Positions 1 through 5,555 of a DNA stretch of 7,071 bases are shown here, piece by piece. Position 1 is the first letter of the stretch, and each line of letters opens with the position of its first letter. The translations under genes were made by a program, and so were the position numbers. Origin of the DNA: an uncultured Prevotella sp. GTDB lineage: Bacteria > Bacteroidota > Bacteroidia > Bacteroidales > Bacteroidaceae. Location of the stretch: the NCBI GenBank assembly GCA_937906765.1, contig CALCUV010000027.1, positions 1-7,071 of the forward strand. Reading direction: 5' to 3'. The notes beneath the pieces were generated by a model. The model did no database searches, was not told the origin of the DNA, and worked only from the letters and a program-made list of their open reading frames with translations.

Positions 1-354
<354 letters not shown>

Positions 355-372
355 TATTTAACGTAACTACAT

Positions 373-410
373 AAGAGGTTTCATCTTTATGGTGAAACCT
401 CTTTTTTTGT
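373..410 (+). terminator. Rho-independent terminator of gap
   Basis: A 13-bp stem (373-385 with 391-403, one T-G wobble at 384/392) closes a 5-base loop and runs into a T tract at 402-408. It lies 19 bases after the gap stop codon, so it should separate gap transcription from the next gene. Confidence 0.92.
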
Positions 411-461
411 CCATTCTTTTTTGTTGTTTAATTTAGCAATATATAGTTAAGTGTGTCAACG

Positions 462-494
462 TTTATTGCATACCAAAAAAGGAATATATCTTTG
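462..494 (+). promoter_or_regulatory. Bacteroidota-type promoter candidate for the 584-1768 gene
   Basis: TATCTTTG at 487-494 is a perfect match to the TAnnTTTG -7 element of the Bacteroidota primary sigma factor. A -33-like TTTATTG at 462-468 lies 18 bases upstream, close to the usual spacing. Transcription would start near 500, giving an untranslated leader of roughly 80 bases before the ATG at 584. Confidence 0.6.
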
Positions 495-527
495 CACTTA
501 TATCCTCTATATCTTAATAATTATTTA

Positions 528-535
528 TATATTTG
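528..535 (+). promoter_or_regulatory. Second -7 element candidate (TATATTTG)
   Basis: TATATTTG at 528-535 also fits TAnnTTTG exactly. It is closer to the gene but lacks a clear TTTG at the -33 distance. It could be an alternative start or chance in this very AT-rich leader. Confidence 0.3.
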
Positions 536-583
536 CGAGAAGAAAAATTTCATTTCGTTTATACTACTTAAATAGGACACGCC

Positions 584-1768
584 ATGAAAAAGTACAATCG
601 AGTAATGTTGGGGCAAGGTAGTAAGTATGCAAAAATGTGCTACGAACAAAATTATATTGGGGCAGATTTCGATATCAACATGGACCTATCAGATTATCTG
701 TATGATAATTGGAGGGATTTTAATGAAAAGTTTATCCCTGTTTGGATGAATAATGTTCCTGGCAAATCAAAGACGGCTGCTGGTCTTGCTTGTGGTTTCT
801 TGTGGAGAATTATTAAAGGATTAAAGATCGGAGATATTGTTTTATGTCCCTCAGGTGAAGGTTATTATTATGTTGGAACTATTAATACTGAATATTATTA
901 TCTTCCAAATACAGAATTGCCTCATAGAAGAGGGGTTTCGTGGATGGACAAAGTGATTTATCGTAAGGATATGTCACATAAATTGCAAAAGTCTTCTGGG
1001 TCTATTGGTACTTGTTCAAATATTACTGATTATGCACAAGAAATAGAAACACTTTTAGGGAATTGTTCACCCGTCTCTGTAGCGCATCCATCGGTAGAAA
1101 CTCCACTCTCAACTTCTTCAACTTATGATGAGCGCTCTTTGCATAAATTATTCTGTAGTTATCTTCGCACTTGTAATATTTATGCCAAAACGATATTTCA
1201 CGAGAAGTCTTCTTCTAAAACGGATTCTTCGCAGAAGTGGGTTCATCCTGATATTATAGGTGTAGAGTTTGAAGAATTTAATAACGATGCAACATTATCT
1301 TTGTTAAAAGCAACAGAACCTAAAGAGTCTGTGCATATCTACTCATACGAATTGAAGAAAAAGATAGAATCAGACTATCAATTAAAGCAGTGTTATTTTC
1401 AGGCATTATCGAATAGCAGTTGGGCAAATTATGGATATTTAGTTGCTTTTGAAATCAATGAAGATTTGTTTGAAGAAATGGTGCGCTTGAATAATGCTTT
1501 TGGAGTGGGTATAATTCACATGCAAGCGAATGAGTGTAGAACCCTTTGTCCAGCTCGTAAGAAACAACTTGATTATTCTACGATTGAAAAACTTAATAAT
1601 TTGAATAAGGATTTTAACGAGTTTATTGCTAAACTGTCAAAGGTCATAAATGCAACTAAAGAATATACAACGGACGTTAAGTCATCTTTCATAAAAATAT
1701 GTGATGTGATTATTAAGTCGGATGAGGAACTTGAAAGTTATTGTAAGTCACACAATATTCCATTTTAA
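584..1768 (+). CDS. Putative restriction-type nuclease: N-terminal reader-like domain plus HrgA/COG2958-like C-terminal domain
   Basis: A 394-residue soluble protein with no signal peptide or membrane segment. Residues about 1-155 form one domain with the blocks PGKSKTAAGLACG (59-71), GLKIGDIVLCPSGEG (79-93), YYYVGTI (94-100) and LPHRRGVSW (112-120). This pattern of beta strands resembles the PUA/EVE-like N-terminal domains of predicted modification-dependent restriction proteins. Residues about 155-183 are a Ser/Thr/Pro-rich linker. Residues about 184-360 resemble the HrgA/COG2958 family: SLHKLFCSYL, HEKS (207-210), WVHPDIIG (219-226), SYELKKKI (254-261), YFQALSNSSWANYGYLVA (271-288) and FGVGII (306-311). 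D223 and E256-x-K258 fit a PD-(D/E)XK nuclease core, which is inference from the motif. The gene is AT-rich (18 of 60 G+C at 1261-1320), unlike gap, and stands alone between two terminators, with no methyltransferase beside it. This suggests horizontal acquisition and a methylation-dependent or otherwise solitary defence role. The family call is from memory of conserved blocks. Confidence 0.65.
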   Translation: MKKYNRVMLGQGSKYAKMCYEQNYIGADFDINMDLSDYLYDNWRDFNEKFIPVWMNNVPGKSKTAAGLACGFLWRIIKGLKIGDIVLCPSGEGYYYVGTINTEYYYLPNTELPHRRGVSWMDKVIYRKDMSHKLQKSSGSIGTCSNITDYAQEIETLLGNCSPVSVAHPSVETPLSTSSTYDERSLHKLFCSYLRTCNIYAKTIFHEKSSSKTDSSQKWVHPDIIGVEFEEFNNDATLSLLKATEPKESVHIYSYELKKKIESDYQLKQCYFQALSNSSWANYGYLVAFEINEDLFEEMVRLNNAFGVGIIHMQANECRTLCPARKKQLDYSTIEKLNNLNKDFNEFIAKLSKVINATKEYTTDVKSSFIKICDVIIKSDEELESYCKSHNIPF

Positions 1769-1809
1769 GGATATCTGACAATCTTGAATTTTGAGATAGT
1801 AGCAAAATC

Positions 1810-1846
1810 AAAAAAGGATGCTAACTATAAGTTAGCATCCTTTTTT
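1810..1846. terminator. Bidirectional terminator between the putative nuclease gene and tRNA-Tyr
   Basis: A perfect 16-bp inverted repeat (1810-1825 with 1831-1846) with a 5-base loop (TATAA). The GC-containing core is GGATGCTAAC, flanked by six A on the left and six T on the right, so each strand ends the stem in a U tract. It can stop transcription of the 584-1768 gene on the plus strand and of tRNA-Tyr on the minus strand, whose 3' end is only five bases away. Confidence 0.92.
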
Positions 1847-1850
1847 GAAG

Positions 1851-1933
1851 TGGGCAGGGACGGATTCGAACCGCCGAAGCCGTGAAGCAACAGATTTACA
1901 GTCTGCCCGTTTTAACCACTTACCTACCTACCC
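1851..1933 (-). tRNA. tRNA-Tyr (anticodon GUA)
   Basis: The minus strand folds as a class II tRNA of 83 bases. The acceptor stem GGGTAGG pairs with CCTGCCC (one T-G wobble), followed by discriminator A at 1851. The T arm (1859-1875) has loop TTCGAAT. The anticodon loop is CTGTAAA (1901-1895), giving anticodon GTA for tyrosine. A long variable arm lies between the anticodon and T arms, as tRNA-Tyr requires. The CCA end is not encoded (ACTT follows instead), so it must be added enzymatically. The D stem is weak: about two Watson-Crick pairs plus a G-G opposition in my alignment. A terminator follows directly and a promoter precedes it. Confidence 0.95.
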
Positions 1934-1983
1934 AGTGCATCTTCAAGGATTCACTTGTTAAGGTGTTTCCCTTAATTGCGATG

Positions 1984-2014
1984 CAAAGATATTGCTTAAT
2001 TTTGTAACTGCCAA
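1984..2014 (-). promoter_or_regulatory. Promoter of tRNA-Tyr, overlapping the 3' end of ribH
   Basis: On the minus strand TATCTTTG (1991-1984) is a perfect TAnnTTTG -7 element. TTG at 2014-2012 lies 20 bases upstream, in the normal -33 position. The -33 part lies inside the last codons of ribH. Transcription would begin near 1977, giving a leader of about 45 bases before the mature tRNA 5' end at 1933. I see no terminator between ribH and the tRNA, so ribH readthrough could also contribute. Confidence 0.7.
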
Positions 2015-2484
2015 GAGAAATCTGCCATTTTTATTGCAGAAAGTGCAAATTCCTTTCCTTTGTTGCCGATTTTGCCTGTTGTACGTTCCAAAGCTTGCTC
2101 TTCATTGTTTACAGTAAGTACTCCATATATAATAGGAGTGTCGGCTGTTGCATTGATGTGAGCAATTCCTTGAGTTGTGCCTTGACAGATGTAATCAAAG
2201 TGGGGGGTGTCTCCCTTGATCACACAACCGATAGCAATAACCGCATCGAGGTAACCGCGTTTCGCGAGTTGTGAGCATGCGTAGATGAGTTCAAAACTTC
2301 CGGGTACGCGCTCAATAGTGATGCTGCTTTCCGCCACTCCGTATTGCTTGAGTGTTTGTACGGCACCTTCAAGTAATGTGTCAGTGATGTGATTGTTCCA
2401 TTCTGTTACTACGATGCCAAAACGGTATTGCGAGGCATCAGGTACTTCGTTGTTTGCGTTGTCAATGTAAGAAAAGGATGACAT
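1996..2484 (-). CDS. ribH: 6,7-dimethyl-8-ribityllumazine synthase
   Basis: RibH condenses 5-amino-6-ribitylamino-uracil with 3,4-dihydroxy-2-butanone 4-phosphate to give lumazine, the direct precursor of riboflavin; family members assemble into pentamers or 60-subunit shells. The 162 residues are the normal full length. Diagnostic blocks are [10 protein letters not shown] (25-34, aromatic residue stacking on the pyrimidine), [10 protein letters not shown] (60-69), [18 protein letters not shown] (83-100, with catalytic H95), [16 protein letters not shown] (120-135, R134 binding phosphate) and [14 protein letters not shown] (141-154). The ATG at 2484 fits the family N-terminus, and there is no strong Shine-Dalgarno, as is usual in Bacteroidota. 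Its position after a TPR gene transcribed the same way, with recF divergent beyond, is the layout I recall for Bacteroidales. The other riboflavin genes are not in the window. Confidence 0.97.
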   Translation of the reverse strand: MSSFSYIDNANNEVPDASQYRFGIVVTEWNNHITDTLLEGAVQTLKQYGVAESSITIERVPGSFELIYACSQLAKRGYLDAVIAIGCVIKGDTPHFDYICQGTTQGIAHINATADTPIIYGVLTVNNEEQALERTTGKIGNKGKEFALSAIKMADFSWQLQN

Positions 2485-2617
2485 AATTATGATTGCGTTA
2501 TAAAATAGTTTGGATGAAAGAATCTATCAAAGAAAACAGAGGTGACTTATTGCTGACGTTGTAATGGGGGAGCATGGTTTCAATTGTCCTCTGTAATTTG
2601 TTTTATTGATTAACTGA

Positions 2618-2661
2618 AATTGAGAATTGAATCCACGTAATGTGTGATTCAATTCTCAATT
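2618..2661 (-). terminator. Long inverted repeat between the TPR gene and ribH (possible terminator or mRNA hairpin)
   Basis: A perfect 16-bp inverted repeat (2618-2633 with 2646-2661) with a 12-base loop begins 24 bases beyond the stop codon of the minus-strand TPR gene. The stem is AT-rich and is not followed by a clean U tract on the minus strand. It may therefore be a weak terminator, or a processing or stability hairpin that lets some transcription reach ribH. Confidence 0.6.
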
Positions 2662-2684
2662 CATTATTTTTTGCGAGAGGCGTA

Positions 2685-3377
2685 TTATTTCTTAGCACGT
2701 TCAATGTACTTTTCAATTTCGGCGGGTGAACCCGATGAAAGTGTTGAAGTGGGGTAGTTGCTCTTGATTGTTTCGTAAATCTTAAGAGCTTCTGCCTTCT
2801 TGTCTTGACTTTCGAGGAGTTTACCTGCTTCAAGGAGGCACATAGGAGTGAGCGCGCTATTATCTGCTTGTTCTGCTGCTTCCTGGAATGTGCTGATAGC
2901 CTTGTCGATGTTGTTTACACCTGCATAACACTGAGCGAGTGCGAAAAGTCCCATTGCAGATACTGATTGGTCATCGCCAGGGTTGAATGCTTCAAGATAA
3001 GGGATTGCTTCTTCATACTTACCAAGTTTAGCATAGCACGCACCTGCTTGGAGGTTTGCAAGATTTGCACCTTCGGTTCCGCTAAATTCATCAGCGATTT
3101 TAGCATAACCGGGGAATGTGCCTTCACCATTGATGGCAATTGTAAGAGAGAGTGAGTCGCCCTGCTGAACGTACTGAAGACCTTCTGTGAAAAGTGTCTG
3201 TGCCTTTTCTTCTCTGGGGTTCTGATAAAGGTGTGTGTAAGCGAGGTAACCACCTACTACAAGTACAATCGCACTAACGATAGTGATAACTTGCTTCTTG
3301 TTGGTTTCAAGCCAAGATCCGGTAGTTGCAATTACTTCTGCGGCTTGGTTTTCTTGGGGATTTTGTTTTTTAGACAT
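2685..3377 (-). CDS. Membrane-anchored tetratricopeptide repeat protein
   Basis: A 230-residue protein. Residues 1-28 are hydrophilic and cytoplasmic-like; a single hydrophobic helix (about 29-48, ITIVSAIVLVVGGYLAY) follows, preceded by KK, suggesting an N-in signal anchor with the rest outside the cytoplasm. The C-terminal part contains TPR-like helical pairs: about 105-135 (ANLQAGACYAKLGKYEEAIPYL), 140-170 (GLFALAQCYAGVNNIDKAISTF) and 176-210 (CLLEAGKLLESQDKKAEALKIYETI), each with the A/G-x-x-Y/L spacing of TPRs. The architecture resembles YfgM-type ancillary proteins (anchor plus TPR), which bind partner proteins at the membrane; the exact partner is unknown. It lies between ribH and recF in the usual Bacteroidales order, and no function links it firmly to either. 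The ATG at 3377 is chosen because MSKKQNP starts the charged stretch before the anchor. Confidence 0.85.
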   Translation of the reverse strand: MSKKQNPQENQAAEVIATTGSWLETNKKQVITIVSAIVLVVGGYLAYTHLYQNPREEKAQTLFTEGLQYVQQGDSLSLTIAINGEGTFPGYAKIADEFSGTEGANLANLQAGACYAKLGKYEEAIPYLEAFNPGDDQSVSAMGLFALAQCYAGVNNIDKAISTFQEAAEQADNSALTPMCLLEAGKLLESQDKKAEALKIYETIKSNYPTSTLSSGSPAEIEKYIERAKK

Positions 3378-3413
3378 AAGTATGTGTTTGTTTATATTTT
3401 ACGTTTCGAAGCG

Positions 3414-3421
3414 CAAAAATA
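3414..3421 (-). promoter_or_regulatory. -7 element candidate for the TPR gene
   Basis: On the minus strand TATTTTTG (3421-3414) matches TAnnTTTG, 36 bases before the ATG at 3377. The -33 region is only T-rich (TTTTA near 3445-3441), so the match is partial. Confidence 0.45.
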
Positions 3422-3491
3422 ACGATTTTCATTTGATTGATAAAATATTATTGCCGATTTTTAGTAGTTCTGCCTTTTTTAGAGTGAATTA

Positions 3492-3522
3492 TGTGAAATT
3501 TTGAGGATACTAAGTATCTTTG
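3492..3522 (+). promoter_or_regulatory. Promoter of recF-DUF721
   Basis: TATCTTTG at 3515-3522 is a perfect -7 element, and TGTG at 3492-3495 sits 19 bases upstream at the -33 position. Transcription would begin near 3529, leaving a very short leader (about a dozen bases) before the ATG at 3542. No Shine-Dalgarno is visible there. With the divergent TPR promoter this makes 3378-3541 a two-way promoter region. Confidence 0.65.
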
Positions 3523-3541
3523 CAATTCATATTATAGCGCT

Positions 3542-4642
3542 ATGAAATTAGAAAAATTAACGATTCTCAATTATAAAAATATTATAGATGCCACGTTGGA
3601 GTTTTCTCCCAACGTGAATTGCTTTGTAGGCAGAAATGGGATGGGTAAGACGAATGTGTTGGATGCGATTTATTACCTTTCTTTTTGCAAAAGTCGATTT
3701 TCCACGACTGATGCCATTTCAGTTCGCCATGGAGAAGAATTCTTCATGCTTCAAGGTTTATATGAACGTGAGGATGGAGGAAATGAACAGGTGCATTTAG
3801 CTTTTAAGAAGGGGGGGCGCAAACACTTGAAGCGTAATGATAAGGAGTATAAACGCCTTTCCGAACATTTAGGATTGATTCCTCTCGTTATGATTTCTCC
3901 GTCTGATTCTTTGTTGATTGATTCTGGAAGTGAGGAACGTCGTAAGTTTATTGACATGGTTGTGGCGCAATATGATAGTCGTTATGTTGAATGTCTTTTG
4001 CGCTATGAGAAGACGCTTAAACAGCGCAATGCTCTTTTGAAGCAAGAGGAGGAACCTGATGCGGGAGTAATGGATGTGTTGGAAGAAATGATGTCAATGG
4101 ATGCTTCCTATATATATGAATGTCGAAAGGCATTTGTGAGTGAGTTTACCCCTATTTTTCAGTCGTTATACCTTTCCTTGTGTGACAATGATGTGGAAAA
4201 GGTTTCTATACAATATGCCTCTCATATATCAAGAGGAGAATTGAAGGAACAACTCACGTCTTTCAGAGCAAAGGAACGCATTGTGGGGTATACGTTGCAT
4301 GGTGTGCATCGTGACGACTTAGAATTGTATCTTAATGAATATCCTATTCGTCAAGAGGGTTCGCAAGGGCAAACAAAAACCTATTTTATTGCTTTAAAAC
4401 TCGCACAATTCCTTTATCTCAAGGAGCGCGGGAATCAACAAACTCCATTATTGCTGTTGGATGATATATTTGATAAGTTAGACGCTGGACGTGTGGCACG
4501 TATTATTAATTATGTGTCTGGAAATGCTTTTGGTCAGATTTTTATTACGGATACTAACCGAGAACACCTTGACAGCATATTGGCAATGACGACCAAGGAT
4601 TACAAACTTTTCCACGTTTCAAACGGAGAGATTAAAGAATAG
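3542..4642 (+). CDS. recF: DNA replication and repair protein RecF
   Basis: RecF is a cytosolic SMC-like ATPase that, with RecO and RecR, helps load RecA at single-stranded gaps. At 366 residues it is full length for the family. It opens with MKLEKLTILNYKNI and carries Walker A GRNGMGKTN (30-38, K36 and T37 contacting nucleotide), followed by the RecF-typical DAIYYLSFCKSR. It also has the ISPSDSLLIDSGSEERRKFID block (118-138), GVHRDDL (254-260), the ABC signature EGSQGQTKT (272-280) and Walker B plus D-loop LLLLDDIFDKLD (303-314). All catalytic elements are present, so it should be active. It is followed by the DUF721 gene after 13 bases, with no terminator between them, and this pair is typical of Bacteroidales. 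In many phyla recF sits beside dnaA-dnaN; here it does not. Confidence 0.97.
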   Translation: MKLEKLTILNYKNIIDATLEFSPNVNCFVGRNGMGKTNVLDAIYYLSFCKSRFSTTDAISVRHGEEFFMLQGLYEREDGGNEQVHLAFKKGGRKHLKRNDKEYKRLSEHLGLIPLVMISPSDSLLIDSGSEERRKFIDMVVAQYDSRYVECLLRYEKTLKQRNALLKQEEEPDAGVMDVLEEMMSMDASYIYECRKAFVSEFTPIFQSLYLSLCDNDVEKVSIQYASHISRGELKEQLTSFRAKERIVGYTLHGVHRDDLELYLNEYPIRQEGSQGQTKTYFIALKLAQFLYLKERGNQQTPLLLLDDIFDKLDAGRVARIINYVSGNAFGQIFITDTNREHLDSILAMTTKDYKLFHVSNGEIKE

Positions 4643-4645
4643 GGG

Positions 4646-4650
4646 GGAGG
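4646..4650 (+). promoter_or_regulatory. Shine-Dalgarno-like GGAGG before the DUF721 gene
   Basis: GGAGG at 4646-4650 sits 5 bases before the ATG at 4656, inside a purine run that begins at the recF stop codon. Strong Shine-Dalgarno sequences are uncommon in Bacteroidota, so this supports the start choice and translation of the second gene from the recF mRNA. Confidence 0.55.
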
Positions 4651-4655
4651 AGAAT

Positions 4656-4946
4656 ATGAAACGCAGAAATTCAGAAAATGTTACCGAAGTCTTATTTCAA
4701 TATTTACGTGCCAACGGATTAGAAGGTCCTTTAAATGAACATCGCCTGCTTCAAGCATGGGAAGAAGTGATGGGGGAAGTCGTGGCACGCTATACCACTC
4801 AAAAATATCTGAAGAATCAAACCCTCTTTGTGCATCTCTCTTCTGCACCATTGAAATCAGAATTAATGATGCGTAGATCGGAGATTATCAAGTCGCTTAA
4901 TGACAAAGTAGGGAGTATTGTGATTTATGATTTAATTCTTAGGTGA
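4656..4946 (+). CDS. DUF721 (DciA-related) protein
   Basis: A 96-residue protein matching the DUF721 pattern: an N-terminal helix (VTEVLFQYLRANGLEGPLNE), then LLQAWEEVMGEVVARYT (31-47), LFVHLSSAPLKSELMMRR (57-74) and a final IIKSLNDKVG block. The W...VMG...A..T and L.V...S...K.EL features are the core of the family. DUF721 is the domain of DciA, the helicase operator that helps load DnaB in bacteria lacking the phage-derived DnaC/DnaI loaders; assigning that role here is inference from the family. The domain fills almost the whole protein, so it is a minimal form without the long extensions seen in some DciA proteins. Position directly after recF, probably on the same mRNA, fits a replication/recombination role. 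No terminator hairpin is evident downstream. Confidence 0.85.
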   Translation: MKRRNSENVTEVLFQYLRANGLEGPLNEHRLLQAWEEVMGEVVARYTTQKYLKNQTLFVHLSSAPLKSELMMRRSEIIKSLNDKVGSIVIYDLILR

Positions 4947-5044
4947 GTTGTTTTAAGTTGTTAACATGCTGATGTATAAAGATTAAATCTTGTTTTGATA
5001 AAGTTATCGTTCCGACTTAGATTCCGCATGAAAATTATGTCTCA

Positions 5045-5090
5045 CTTAAGAAAAATTCTTTGAGACTTAGGAAAAATTCTTTGAGACTTA
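5045..5090 (+). repeat. 21-bp tandem repeat (two full copies plus a partial one) upstream of cysK
   Basis: Copies of GAAAAATTCTTTGAGACTTA begin at 5050 and 5071 (period 21), identical over 20 bases. A partial ACTTA precedes them at 5045 and a related GACTTAG lies at 5014-5020. The first copy contains the inverted repeat AAGAA-AAA-TTCTT, and each copy contains ATTCTTTG, one base off the TAnnTTTG -7 element. This is the only notable structure in the 4947-5219 intergenic stretch (273 bases). I see no tRNA, convincing ORF or clear terminator there. Confidence 0.85.
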
Positions 5091-5219
5091 ATTTCTCCTA
5101 AAATAGATTGATTTTGGGCAAAGCTTGATGAGGTGAGAAAGATATTAAAGTGATCTTGATAATTACATGCTTAGAGTAGAGACAACCTATTTCATTTAAA
5201 AGTTAAACTTTCTCCATTT

Positions 5220-5552
5220 ATGAAAATATATTCCAACTTAACCGCGCTAATTGGTTCAACTCCATTATTAGAGGCCCAACGCTTGACGAATGTCAAAAAC
5301 TTGAATGCCAAAATATTGCTTAAATTGGAAGCATTGAATCCAGGGGGAAGTGTAAAGGATCGCGTGGCGCTTGCCATGATTGAGGATGCTGAAAAGAAAG
5401 GACTTCTCCCCCCAGGTGGCACGATAATTGAAGCAACAAGTGGAAACACAGGGATTGGTCTGGCGTGGATAGCAAAGATAAAGGGTTATCGCCTAATCCT
5501 TACTATGCCCGAAACCATGAGCATCGAGCGTCAGCGCCTGATGACCGCCTAC
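5220..5552 (+). CDS. cysK: Cysteine synthase A, N-terminal part (cut off at the sequence junction)
   Basis: CysK is a cytosolic PLP enzyme that replaces the acetyl group of O-acetylserine with sulfide to give cysteine. About 110 residues are present out of a usual length near 310. Visible hallmarks are LIGSTPLLE (10-18), ILLKLEALNPGGSVKDR (32-48, with the PLP-binding K46), EATSGNTGIGLA (71-82, the substrate-binding loop) and KGYRLILTMPETMSIER (88-104). A genuine CysK continues with a block such as AYGAELVLTPG, but here the frame changes to a different family after TAY (109-111). The upstream part is AT-rich like the rest of the left side. From about 5508 the codons become GC-rich, so the true end of left-side DNA lies somewhere in 5500-5552. 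The PLP lid and C-terminal half are missing, so this is not a functional gene as shown. Confidence 0.9.
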
Positions 5553-5555
5553 GAG
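5500..5555. other. Chimeric junction between two genomes
   Basis: Reading frame, base composition and gene family all change here. CysK sequence is recognisable up to ETMSIER (5508-5531), and argininosuccinate-lyase-superfamily sequence from RLMTAYEHVNLSPMGG onward (5535). The short block encoding RLMTAY fits both families, because CysK has a similar R-K-L-x-AYG segment. A shared stretch of about 20-40 bases could therefore have joined two unrelated contigs in frame. G+C is 20 of 60 at 5281-5340 and 44 of 60 at 5581-5640. Downstream genes carry Firmicute-type signals. The best explanation is a metagenome assembly chimera; true transfer is less likely. Confidence 0.85.

Noticed and set aside
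1851..1933. Integrated element using tRNA-Tyr as attachment site
   Set aside because: I find no duplicated tRNA 3' end and no integrase in the window.
2915..3253. 112-codon minus-strand frame overlapping the TPR gene
   Set aside because: It is out of frame within the TPR gene and shows no motif or separate promoter.
5045..5090. CRISPR array
   Set aside because: The repeat is a direct 21-bp tandem without spacers and with no cas genes near.
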